From Pseudomonadota bacterium (GTDB lineage Bacteria > Pseudomonadota > Gammaproteobacteria > Burkholderiales > Casimicrobiaceae): a stretch of 7,196 nucleotides of DNA. The stretch spans positions 1 to 7,196 of the forward strand of contig JAKPSO010000429.1 of assembly GCA_029571495.1 (NCBI GenBank). The letters run 5' to 3'. A program made the position numbers and the translations under genes. The notes under the pieces were generated by a model that did no database searches, was not told where the DNA came from, and saw nothing but the letters and a program-made list of their open reading frames with translations. Shown piece by piece: positions 1-6,088 of the stretch (positions are counted from its first letter, which is position 1; the number at the start of each line of letters is the position of its first letter).

Positions 1-658
1 CCTTGTCCATCACGATGATCTTGTCGGACACGGCCATCGCCTCTTCGCGGTCATGCGTCACGTAGACGCAAGTGATCTTCAGGCGCTGTTGCAGTTCGCG
101 GATTTCCTCGCGCACGTGGCGACGCAGTTTGGTGTCGAGATTGGACAATGGCTCGTCGAACAACAGCACGGCTGGCTCGAGCACCAACGCGCGCGCGATA
201 GCGACGCGCTGCTGCTGACCGCCGGAGAGTTCGGACGGTAGGCGTTTCTCGTAGCCCGACAGCCCGATGAGCTTAATGACGTCGTTAGCCTTGGCCTCGG
301 CTTGCGGCTTTTTCATGCCCTGTACCGTCGGGCCGTAGCAAACGTTTTCCATCACGCTCATGTGCGGAAACAGTGCGTAGCTTTGGAACACGAGCGACAC
401 ATTGCGCTGCGACGCCGACTGCGCGGTGACGTCCTTGCCACCCAGGAGAATCTGCCCCTTGGTGGGAAGCTCGAGGCCTGCGACCATGCGCAGTGTCGTC
501 GTTTTTCCGCAGCCCGACGGCCCCAAAAGCGTCACGAGTTCGCCGTCTTCGATGCGAAACGAAATGCCCCTAACTGCGGGCTCGCCGGTGCCGTAATCCT
601 TAACGACGTTGATGAATTCGAGCGTGCCTTTGGTGGTTGCTGGTGTGGTGTTGGCCAT
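1..658 (-). CDS. ABC transporter ATP-binding protein, FbpC/PhnT-like (C-terminus beyond window)
   Basis: This is the cytoplasmic ATPase of an importer; it hydrolyses ATP to drive the membrane permease encoded just upstream. The 219 residues present carry the full ABC signature set: Walker A GPSGCGKT (46-53), Q-loop Gln92 in the FQSYALFPHM stretch, signature LSGGQ (144-148), Walker B VLLFDEP (164-170) with catalytic Glu169, D-loop SNLD (172-175) and H-loop His202. The start ATG at 658 follows GGAG at 666-669 with 7-nt spacing. It lies 76 nt behind the permease stop, so the two are probably cotranscribed. The sequence resembles the ATPases of ferric iron, 2-aminoethylphosphonate and spermidine/putrescine importers; the C-terminal TOBE region that could help with subfamily lies off the left edge. 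The family call is secure, the substrate is not. Confidence 0.95.
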   Translation of the reverse strand, partial: MANTTPATTKGTLEFINVVKDYGTGEPAVRGISFRIEDGELVTLLGPSGCGKTTTLRMVAGLELPTKGQILLGGKDVTAQSASQRNVSLVFQSYALFPHMSVMENVCYGPTVQGMKKPQAEAKANDVIKLIGLSGYEKRLPSELSGGQQQRVAIARALVLEPAVLLFDEPLSNLDTKLRRHVREEIRELQQRLKITCVYVTHDREEAMAVSDKIIVMDK

Positions 659-734
659 GATTAGGCTCCAAGATCAATGTTAAGAGGTGCGAAGTCGCGG
701 GTTGGCTTACGGTTTGAGGTTGCTGAATTCATCA

Positions 735-2987
735 TCACCCTCCCACCGCGACAGGCGCGATACCCGGTGCAGCGCCAGCGCGCCGTCCGAGTTTTCGCGT
801 GCCCACAAGCCACTGCACCAACACAATCGCCAGCACCATAATCAAAATCAGCACGGCGCAATACGCGATCGCCACGCCATAGTCGCCGTTCACGACGCGA
901 CCAATGATGTACGTCGTCGCCACTTCGGTGTCGCCCGAGACCAAGAACACGATCGCACTGACCGTCGTCATCGATCGTACAAAGCCGTAAATCAACGCGC
1001 CGACGATGGCGGGTTTCATCAGCGGCATCAGCACGCGGCGGAAGGTCGTCGCGCCATTCGCGCCGAGCGTGGTGCTTGCCTCGTCGAGCGATTTGTCGAG
1101 CTGCGAGAGTGCGGCAATGCCGCCGCGAACGCCCACGGGCAAGTTGCGGAACACGAAGCAGAGCACGATGATGAGCCCTGTTCCAGTGATTTCAATTGGC
1201 GGAACATTAAACGCGAAGATGTAGGCGACACCGATGACCGTGCCCGGTATCGCGAAGGACAACAGCGTTAAGAATTCAAATGCGCGCTGGCCTTTGAAGG
1301 TCGTCCGCGCAATCAAGTACGCGGACAGGATGCCAACAATCGCCGTGATCGGTGCCGCCGCCAACGAAAACTCCAGCGTGTTGAGCAGCGAATGCCAGGC
1401 TGCGCCGGTAAACAACCAACCGTTCGGGCCGGAGTCGATAGAGAACGCCTTGATGAAGTGATCGAGCGTCAACGTGTGGTCGCGGCCCCAGACCTTCACG
1501 AACGCGCCAAAAACGCTCATGCCGTAGAGCACCACGGTCAGCGCGAGCCAAGGCACGCCGACGCCAATCGCGGTCCGCTTGACGCCAATTGGCAAGGGAC
1601 TGGGCAAGCCGGTGTCGCCCTTGCCGGACACGGTGACGAAGCTCTTCTTCGCGGTCGCTTTACGCTGCAACCAAAACGCGAAGAGCGCGAATGCCAGCAA
1701 GATCAACGAATAGACGGCCGCCTTGCCCTGATCGAGTTGCGCGCCGACGATCGCGAAATAAATCTCGGTCGCCATCACGCCAAAGTTGCCGCCGAGCACG
1801 ACCGGGTTACCGAAGTCCGCAATCGATTCGATGAATCCCACAAGGAACGCGTTCGCTAGGCCCGGAGCCATGAGCGGCAACGTGACCTTACGGAAGGTCT
1901 GCCACGGACTTGCGTGAAGCGATTGGCTGGCTTCTTCCAGCGTTGGACTCACGCCTTCAACGACACCGATGAGCACCAAGAACGCGACAGGCGTGAATGC
2001 GAAGAGCTGCGCAAGGAGCACACCGGGAAGGCCATAAATCCAACGGCTCGGCGGGATACCGAACAAGGCTTCGAGGCCTTGATTGACCACACCCGCACGG
2101 CCAAACAGCATGATGAGCGACAGGCCGACGACAAATGGCGGCGTGATGATCGGAAGTACGGTCAACAAGCGCAGCAGCTTCTTGCCGCGAAAGTTCGAGC
2201 GCGTGACTATGAGCGCGAGCATGAGGCCCATGAATGTGGTGCCAGTGGCGCACAGCAGCGCGAGCCACAACGTGTTCCACGCAACGCCGCAGCCAGCGTA
2301 GCCAAAAAAATCCGCGCCGCCCACTAAGCACGCGGGCGTCAATAGCCACAGTTTTTGCTGCGCGAAGCGCTCCAACAGCATCGTCAATGACAGATTGCGA
2401 TCTTGGTCAATGAAGCCCTCGTACAACACGCGAACCACCGGGAAGAACACGAACATCATCACCAGCACGACGATGCCCAAAAGCGCCGACGCGACAAACC
2501 GATCACCCCGGAAATATCCCATCGTCGCGATGCCATCAGCGCAAATCAGCACGAAGCCGAACACCACGAGAAGTGCGCCTGCGCCCATGCCGAACTGCCC
2601 GCCTTGCAGCGCGGGCATGCTCGCTTTCAACCAATCGAACGAGTAGCCCTGCGGTCCAATGGCGAAACCTTGCATGAGCACAAAGAGTCCGCCCGCGGCG
2701 CCAATGAGCGCGACCATCTTGCCCCAGGTACGCGTGGCGCCTTCCACGGCCGTGTTCGCGTTTACGGGACGCGCATAAAGGCCGACGGTGGCCAACAACA
2801 GCGCGGGCAACAGAATGAGCCACGTTTTGCCGTAGGTGGCGATCTGCATGAGCGCAGGCGCCGGGTCCTTCGACCCGAAGTTTCGCAACCACTTGAACGC
2901 GTAAAAACTGTCTTGCAGCGCGTACCAAGGCACGAGCGTCAAGCCCGCAGCAATCAGTAGCAACGCAATGATGCGGTAGCCCGTCAT
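735..2987 (-). CDS. Fused two-domain ABC importer permease, FbpB-like, with extra N-terminal membrane region
   Basis: This inner-membrane channel subunit has 750 residues and contains two permease domains in one chain. Each has the EAA loop that contacts the ATPase: EEASQSL...TLPLMAPG (about 351-376) and DEASTTLG...LMPLMKPA (about 635-660). This is the FbpB/AfuB or PhnU2-type architecture for iron(III) or aminoethylphosphonate uptake, where proteins are usually about 500-580 residues. The canonical part seems to start near residue 168. Before it are about four additional hydrophobic segments (roughly 4-23, 55-72, 91-110, 132-151). A linker rich in Lys, Gly and Pro (about 441-470) separates the two domains. 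The start is well fixed: an in-frame TAG lies 9 nt upstream of the ATG, and a GGGGGA stretch forms the likely ribosome site. The ATPase gene follows after 76 nt. No binding-protein gene is adjacent within the window. Confidence 0.93.
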   Translation of the reverse strand: MTGYRIIALLLIAAGLTLVPWYALQDSFYAFKWLRNFGSKDPAPALMQIATYGKTWLILLPALLLATVGLYARPVNANTAVEGATRTWGKMVALIGAAGGLFVLMQGFAIGPQGYSFDWLKASMPALQGGQFGMGAGALLVVFGFVLICADGIATMGYFRGDRFVASALLGIVVLVMMFVFFPVVRVLYEGFIDQDRNLSLTMLLERFAQQKLWLLTPACLVGGADFFGYAGCGVAWNTLWLALLCATGTTFMGLMLALIVTRSNFRGKKLLRLLTVLPIITPPFVVGLSLIMLFGRAGVVNQGLEALFGIPPSRWIYGLPGVLLAQLFAFTPVAFLVLIGVVEGVSPTLEEASQSLHASPWQTFRKVTLPLMAPGLANAFLVGFIESIADFGNPVVLGGNFGVMATEIYFAIVGAQLDQGKAAVYSLILLAFALFAFWLQRKATAKKSFVTVSGKGDTGLPSPLPIGVKRTAIGVGVPWLALTVVLYGMSVFGAFVKVWGRDHTLTLDHFIKAFSIDSGPNGWLFTGAAWHSLLNTLEFSLAAAPITAIVGILSAYLIARTTFKGQRAFEFLTLLSFAIPGTVIGVAYIFAFNVPPIEITGTGLIIVLCFVFRNLPVGVRGGIAALSQLDKSLDEASTTLGANGATTFRRVLMPLMKPAIVGALIYGFVRSMTTVSAIVFLVSGDTEVATTYIIGRVVNGDYGVAIAYCAVLILIMVLAIVLVQWLVGTRKLGRRAGAAPGIAPVAVGG

Positions 2988-3448
2988 ATTGATCTATTCC
3001 CCCGAAGTATTCACCCAGCTCAAGCCGGGACATTAGCCGACCAGTTTAACGGCAACACCGCATTGGTTGTCGTATTCCGCGCGAATCACAAAACTCTGAG
3101 ACCACGCACATCGATTCATCCTGAAGGGCGACATAACCCGCGCGCGCGATCGCCAAAACGTGATTCCGACGGTTCACTCATTGGTCGCCATTTTTTGGAC
3201 ATGCGTCGACTCGGACTTCAGGCTAATCCGTGTAGGAAGGCGTAGTAGTTCCGCAACAATCTCGACCACCTGTCCAAGTGTTACGTCGCAGGCAAGCAAA
3301 CATGTGCGTGACAGCTTTTCAGCGTCAGCGGCCGACGCGCGGCCCATGTAGTCAGTTTATGGAGATAAGTCGAGAATCGCAGAAAATAGCCCGCGAGGAA
3401 CGTGCGTCGGTCGCTAATGCCAAAAAGCTGTACTCAAAACGATGCAAT
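2988..3448. other. 461-bp intergenic spacer between permease and tautomerase genes
   Basis: The promoter of the permease-ATPase operon should lie here, reading leftward. I see no convincing sigma70 pair, no AT-rich Fur-box-like palindrome and no classical terminator hairpin with a T-run after the tautomerase stop. The ORFs on the plus strand have poor coding character. The one candidate gene, a 57-codon minus-strand ORF, is listed separately with low confidence. A ten-base CG alternation (3139-3148) runs into a GCGATCGC octamer. The stretch is otherwise unremarkable, and I see no binding-protein remnant in it. Confidence 0.6.
3174..3347 (-). CDS. Possible small hypothetical protein (57 aa), doubtful
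   Basis: A 57-codon ORF begins with ATG at 3347 and ends in TGA at 3174-3176; an in-frame TAA lies 9 nt upstream of the ATG, so it is not the tail of a longer frame. The middle (about residues 22-38, DVTLGQVVEIVAELLRL) would form a hydrophobic or amphipathic helix, and there are two cysteines (16, 20). I recognise no family. There is no good Shine-Dalgarno sequence before the ATG, and codon use is mixed rather than strongly GC-ending like the neighbours. It reads in the same direction as the permease, about 190 nt upstream of it. A chance ORF is at least as likely as a gene. Confidence 0.2.
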   Translation of the reverse strand: MGRASAADAEKLSRTCLLACDVTLGQVVEIVAELLRLPTRISLKSESTHVQKMATNE

Positions 3449-3643
3449 TCAGGCCTTCGGCGGGTCGCTCGCGAAACGACCGCCGGTCGCCCAGTTTTCA
3501 CGTTTCACGTCTTGAAAAATGATGTCAACGGCATTCACCGAGCAGCCCAGCGTCTCGACGGTGACCTTGGTGACAGCCTCAACAAACGCGCGCTTTTGTT
3601 CAAGCGTGCGGCCTTCGAAGAGTTGAACATTGATGGTGGGCAT
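3449..3643 (-). CDS. 4-oxalocrotonate tautomerase family protein
   Basis: This 64-residue protein is the normal size for 4-OT-family enzymes, which form small oligomers and use the N-terminal proline exposed after Met removal as catalytic base for keto-enol tautomerisation. Pro1 and Arg11 (in the LFEGRT motif) are present, and an aromatic residue sits at position 50 (Trp instead of Phe). In the ungapped alignment I can make from memory with the classical XylH enzyme, position 39 is Asp (VDIIF) instead of catalytic Arg39. The NWATGG segment matches the conserved C-terminal turn. AGGAG at 3649-3653, 5 nt before the ATG, is a strong ribosome site. The gene follows the methyltransferase by 23 nt and is probably cotranscribed with it. 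Family is secure; the physiological substrate is unknown, and the Asp39 change argues against simply calling it 2-hydroxymuconate tautomerase. Confidence 0.9.
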   Translation of the reverse strand: MPTINVQLFEGRTLEQKRAFVEAVTKVTVETLGCSVNAVDIIFQDVKRENWATGGRFASDPPKA

Positions 3644-3666
3644 AGTGTCTCCTACGATTGAAATGA

Positions 3667-4383
3667 TTAGGCGAACGTTACGACTTTGCGCAGCACGCGC
3701 ACATGCATCGGTCGTGCGAAGCTGGCTCCGGTCGCCGTCATGTGCGGCGCGAAGCGTTCGCGAATCTGTTGGCGCATGTCGTCACCGAACGAGCGATCTG
3801 CGAAGGTCACGTCGAGCATGCGTCGCATGTAGTCGTCGACGTCTTTGAAGTGCACGGGCATGTTAAAGCGAACTTCGGCCTGAGTTGTCCAGTGTCCGCT
3901 TTCGAGCGCGCGATCGAGCGCCGCTTGCGCCGCAGCGCGAACGAACTCCTCGTCGTTGAATAGCCGGTTGATTTCGTTGAGTTCTCCGGCAAAGACGGGC
4001 TCGGACACGTAGAGCAAACCGTTTGGCCGCAAGACGCGGCACGCTTCGCCGAGGGCGACGTCTAGAAGCGGCATCGGCACGTGATGCAGCGATTTCAACA
4101 TGATCGCGAGATCAAACGTCGCGTCCGGAAACGGGATCGCTTGTGCGCCTGCGGCAACGAATTCCATTCGCGCGGCGGGCGTCTTTGAGTTGGCAGCGTG
4201 CTGAACCATGTCGACGTCCAGCCCTGTCCAGTCACAACCTGGGAATCGCGAAACTAAGTTGCCAGCCAACTTCGCCGCACCGCAGCCGAGCTCGATGATG
4301 CGTTGCGCGCTCAGCGGGATGAGTTCGTTGAGCAGTTCAAGCTCATCGCTGATTTCGCGTTGGGGTGGTGGGCTATGGGACAT
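3667..4383 (-). CDS. Class I SAM-dependent methyltransferase (Methyltransf_11/UbiE-like)
   Basis: A 238-residue soluble protein with a Rossmann-type methyltransferase core. Motif I, IIELGCGAA (29-37), is the glycine-rich SAM loop; the acidic post-I segment GLDVD (54-58) would bind the ribose hydroxyls; FDLAIMLKSLHHV (90-102) is motif II with the His-His pair seen in UbiE-like enzymes; LRPNGLLYVSEP (118-129) is motif III. The C-terminal third (about 135-238) probably shapes the acceptor site and gives no substrate clue to me. In-frame TGA lies 9 nt upstream of the ATG, so the start cannot be earlier, although no good Shine-Dalgarno is visible. It precedes the tautomerase gene by 23 nt. The SDR gene lies 134 nt upstream on the same strand, with a REP-like palindrome between. 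Fold is certain; the methyl acceptor is unknown. Confidence 0.93.
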   Translation of the reverse strand: MSHSPPPQREISDELELLNELIPLSAQRIIELGCGAAKLAGNLVSRFPGCDWTGLDVDMVQHAANSKTPAARMEFVAAGAQAIPFPDATFDLAIMLKSLHHVPMPLLDVALGEACRVLRPNGLLYVSEPVFAGELNEINRLFNDEEFVRAAAQAALDRALESGHWTTQAEVRFNMPVHFKDVDDYMRRMLDVTFADRSFGDDMRQQIRERFAPHMTATGASFARPMHVRVLRKVVTFA

Positions 4384-4420
4384 ACTGAGAGGTCAGTTGA
4401 GTTTGCAGAATGGTGAGTTT

Positions 4421-4465
4421 GAATCACGTTCACGGTTCGACAAGCTCACCACGAACGCGTGAATC
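4421..4465. repeat. REP-like extragenic palindrome (TTCGACAAGCTC type)
   Basis: An imperfect inverted repeat lies in the 134-bp gap between the SDR and methyltransferase genes. Inner arms GTTCG (4435-4439) and CGAAC (4452-4456) enclose a 12-nt loop containing AAGCTCACC; outer arms GAATCACG (4421-4428) and CGTGAATC (4458-4465) pair with one mismatch. The core resembles a short palindrome family that I recall as dispersed many times between genes in betaproteobacterial genomes. Only one copy is in this window, so its repetitive nature here is inferred. It could act as an mRNA stabiliser or partial terminator for the SDR transcript; it has no following T-run. Confidence 0.6.
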
Positions 4466-4517
4466 AGCACATTTTGCGGTACTTTGAACTCGCACGCAGA
4501 GCGCGATCTCCGGCGCA

Positions 4518-5438
4518 TCACACCGAATTCACTGCGGGCAGCGCTTCCGAGAGGGTTTTATCGGTAACTCGCGACAGCGAGACGGGCGACGGCGCACGTC
4601 CGAGCCAGCGGCGCAGCGCGTATGTGTCAGCCGCGCACGGGACGTTGTCTCGCCGCATCAGCTCTTGATGTCCCCACGACAGCGGCGTGACGTGCAACGC
4701 ATCAAACAGATGGGCGACGCAGCGCACAAGCCACGCTGGAACGGTCAGTCGAATCGCCGGCTTCGGGTTGCGCCGCAACGCGTGCAAATACTCAGTCATC
4801 GCAAAACGATGCTCGCCGCCAAGCTCAACGCTCGCGGGCGACGCGCTTGCCTCGCACGCGCAAAGCGCAGCAATCGCTTCACCCAATTCACCAACGTCCA
4901 ATGGCGCGAGCCGTCCGAATGCGTCCGATGGAACGAAATGCACGGGCCACTGCGCGACGCGGCGCAACCACCGCGCGCCATATCCATCCGGGCCGTCCAG
5001 CAGCGATGGCCGGACAATGCACGCGGCAGGGTTTGCCGCCGCAATGCCGATTTCGCCCGCTAGCTTCGCGGTGATGAATCCGCTGCTGGCTGAGGCGTGA
5101 AGCCCCAGCGCTGTAACGTGAACAAAGCGCGTGCTGTGCTCCGCGCAGGCCGTTGCAATGGCAACCGGCGCTTGGCGATACACCGCGTCGAACGTTTCTT
5201 TCCAGCGTGCTCGCAGAATGCCCGCGCAGTTCACGATCACGTCAAACTCTGTGGCTTCGGCGTGCCAATCGTCGGCTCTGATGCGCGTGTGCAACCTGAT
5301 TTCGCGCTCCGCAAGCGCGCCATTGGACGCCGCACGTGCATGCCGTGTTCCGATGGAAACATGGTTACCTCTCGCCACCAGCGCCTTCACGACGTTGCGG
5401 CCGATGAACCCTTTTCCGCCTGACACCAGCACTTTCAT
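4518..5438 (-). CDS. Atypical SDR / NAD-dependent epimerase-like protein (NDUFA9-like)
   Basis: A 306-residue extended short-chain dehydrogenase-like protein. The N-terminal beta-alpha-beta nucleotide-binding motif is VSGGKGFIG (5-13, GxxGxxG), followed by NCAGIL (70-75) and VTALG (108-112) at the usual later strands. The catalytic YxxxK position reads FITAK (121-125), with Phe for Tyr, so classical SDR oxidoreduction is doubtful. The C-terminal part (about 235-285) matches the TPLS...RRDNV and WLGRAP pattern of the DCC-neighbouring SDR proteins, many of which continue into a DoxX membrane domain; this one stops first. I chose ATG 5438 because the Rossmann strand begins at once and AGAGG lies 6 nt upstream. 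A longer frame reaches 5540, but it would run through the operator and promoters. ATG 5456 is a weaker alternative. The gene diverges from the GbsR-type regulator. Confidence 0.88.
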   Translation of the reverse strand: MKVLVSGGKGFIGRNVVKALVARGNHVSIGTRHARAASNGALAEREIRLHTRIRADDWHAEATEFDVIVNCAGILRARWKETFDAVYRQAPVAIATACAEHSTRFVHVTALGLHASASSGFITAKLAGEIGIAAANPAACIVRPSLLDGPDGYGARWLRRVAQWPVHFVPSDAFGRLAPLDVGELGEAIAALCACEASASPASVELGGEHRFAMTEYLHALRRNPKPAIRLTVPAWLVRCVAHLFDALHVTPLSWGHQELMRRDNVPCAADTYALRRWLGRAPSPVSLSRVTDKTLSEALPAVNSV

Positions 5439-5444
5439 GTTTTG

Positions 5445-5449
5445 CCTCT
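5445..5449 (-). promoter_or_regulatory. Ribosome binding site deciding the SDR start
   Basis: AGAGG on the minus strand ends 6 nt before ATG 5438. The alternative ATG at 5456 is preceded only by an A-rich stretch (AAAGAAA), which favours the inner start. Confidence 0.6.
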
Positions 5450-5466
5450 GGTTCATTGTTTTCTTT

Positions 5467-5486
5467 ATTTCTGTATTGACAGAAAT
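5467..5486. promoter_or_regulatory. Perfect 8-4-8 inverted repeat, candidate operator for the GbsR/MarR regulator
   Basis: ATTTCTGT (5467-5474) and ACAGAAAT (5479-5486) are exact inverted arms around the spacer ATTG. The site lies between the divergent SDR and regulator genes. It contains the -35 hexamer of the rightward promoter and overlaps the last three bases of the leftward -10, where a bound dimer would block both. A 20-bp dyad next to its own gene is typical of MarR-superfamily autoregulation. That this regulator binds it is an inference from position. Confidence 0.7.
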
Positions 5487-5504
5487 GTATGAAACCAAGA
5501 GAAT
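5476..5504 (+). promoter_or_regulatory. Candidate sigma70 promoter for the regulator-DCC operon
   Basis: A consensus -35 TTGACA (5476-5481) is followed after 17 bp by GAGAAT (5499-5504), 4 of 6 matches to the -10. Transcription would start near 5511, just upstream of ATG 5534 and downstream of ATG 5489, which supports the shorter regulator protein. Confidence 0.55.
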
Positions 5505-5512
5505 TAAGTCAA
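5484..5512 (-). promoter_or_regulatory. Candidate sigma70 promoter for the SDR gene
   Basis: On the minus strand TTGACT (5512-5507, 5 of 6 matches) is followed after exactly 17 bp by TACATT (5489-5484, 4 of 6). Transcription would start near 5477, leaving a leader of about 39 nt before ATG 5438. It overlaps almost the whole rightward promoter, so polymerase could probably occupy only one at a time. Confidence 0.5.
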
Positions 5513-5533
5513 CCTCAATTTCTCCGAATTGCC

Positions 5534-6088
5534 ATGACACTCACCCCGATCACAGAACGCTTCGTGCTCCACTGGGGCGAAATGGGATCGCGCTGGGGCG
5601 TGAATCGCACTGTGGCGCAGATTCATGCCCTGCTCTTCGTGCTCGGGCGGCCGCTGGCGGCCGAAGACATCGCGGACGCCCTCGGCGTAGCGCGTTCCAA
5701 CGTGAGCAATAGTTTGCGTGAACTCGGCAATTGGAATTTGGTACGCATCACGCATGTGCTTGGCGATCGCCGCGATTTCTTTGAAACGTCAAGCGACGTG
5801 TGGGAACTCATGCGCACCATCGTGCGCGAACGCAAACTGCGCGAATTTGATCCGACGCTCGCGATGCTGAACGAGACACTAATTGATGCCGCGTTCTCAT
5901 CGGAGGCGGCAGAACAACAAAAGCGCATTCGCGAAACGCAAGCGCTCATGCAGTCCCTGTCTAGCTGGGCAGACGACATGCTCAAACTTGAGCCGTCGCT
6001 CCTCATCAAAATCGTCCGCCTCGGCGGAAAAATCCAGCGCTTCTTCAACGTCGTGAACGTCACCAACGTCAGGGCCAGCGCAAAATGA
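5534..6088 (+). CDS. GbsR/MarR family transcriptional regulator
   Basis: A 184-residue DNA-binding protein. The opening RFVLHWGEMGSRWG...NRTVAQIHALL (9-34) is the hallmark start of GbsR-like proteins. The winged helix follows: EDIADALGVARSNVSNSLRE (44-63), with the recognition helix in its second half and the wing at GDRRDFF (77-83). The C-terminal half (about 90-170) is helical with heptad-like spacing and probably dimerises. An in-frame ATG at 5489 would add 15 residues. I prefer 5534 because family members begin close to the LTP...RFVLHWG segment and because 5489 lies inside the promoter, abutting the operator and leaving no room for a ribosome site. No strong Shine-Dalgarno precedes 5534 either. 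Its stop overlaps the next gene by ATGA. It likely represses itself, the DCC gene and the divergent SDR gene; the ligand is unknown. Confidence 0.92.
   Translation: MTLTPITERFVLHWGEMGSRWGVNRTVAQIHALLFVLGRPLAAEDIADALGVARSNVSNSLRELGNWNLVRITHVLGDRRDFFETSSDVWELMRTIVRERKLREFDPTLAMLNETLIDAAFSSEAAEQQKRIRETQALMQSLSSWADDMLKLEPSLLIKIVRLGGKIQRFFNVVNVTNVRASAK

Noticed and set aside
687..1271. Long plus-strand ORF (194 codons) antisense to the permease
   Set aside because: Its composition (runs of His, Arg, Asp and Gln with no hydrophobic core pattern) is typical of the complement of a membrane-protein gene; the permease frame has clear family motifs.
2403..2960. Plus-strand 185-codon ORF opposite the permease N-terminus
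   Set aside because: Same antisense artefact: His- and Arg-rich, no domain recognised. It also does not explain the N-terminal extension, which reads as good membrane segments on the minus strand.
3139..3148. Ten-base alternating CG run, possible Z-DNA
   Set aside because: Short, and such runs are common in GC-rich DNA; nothing around it suggests a function.
3278..3661. Plus-strand 127-codon ORF covering the tautomerase gene and part of the spacer
   Set aside because: It is mostly antisense to a well-supported gene with a strong ribosome site, and its own sequence has no recognisable pattern.
5489..5533. Upstream in-frame ATG for the GbsR-type regulator
   Set aside because: It sits 3 bp after the operator dyad and between the -35 and -10 of the likely promoter, so it would be upstream of the transcript start; family members begin near the later Met.
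5439..5540. N-terminal extension of the SDR frame to ATG 5540
   Set aside because: The extra 34 residues would be encoded by the promoter-operator region, and the Rossmann strand starts directly at ATG 5438, which has its own ribosome site.
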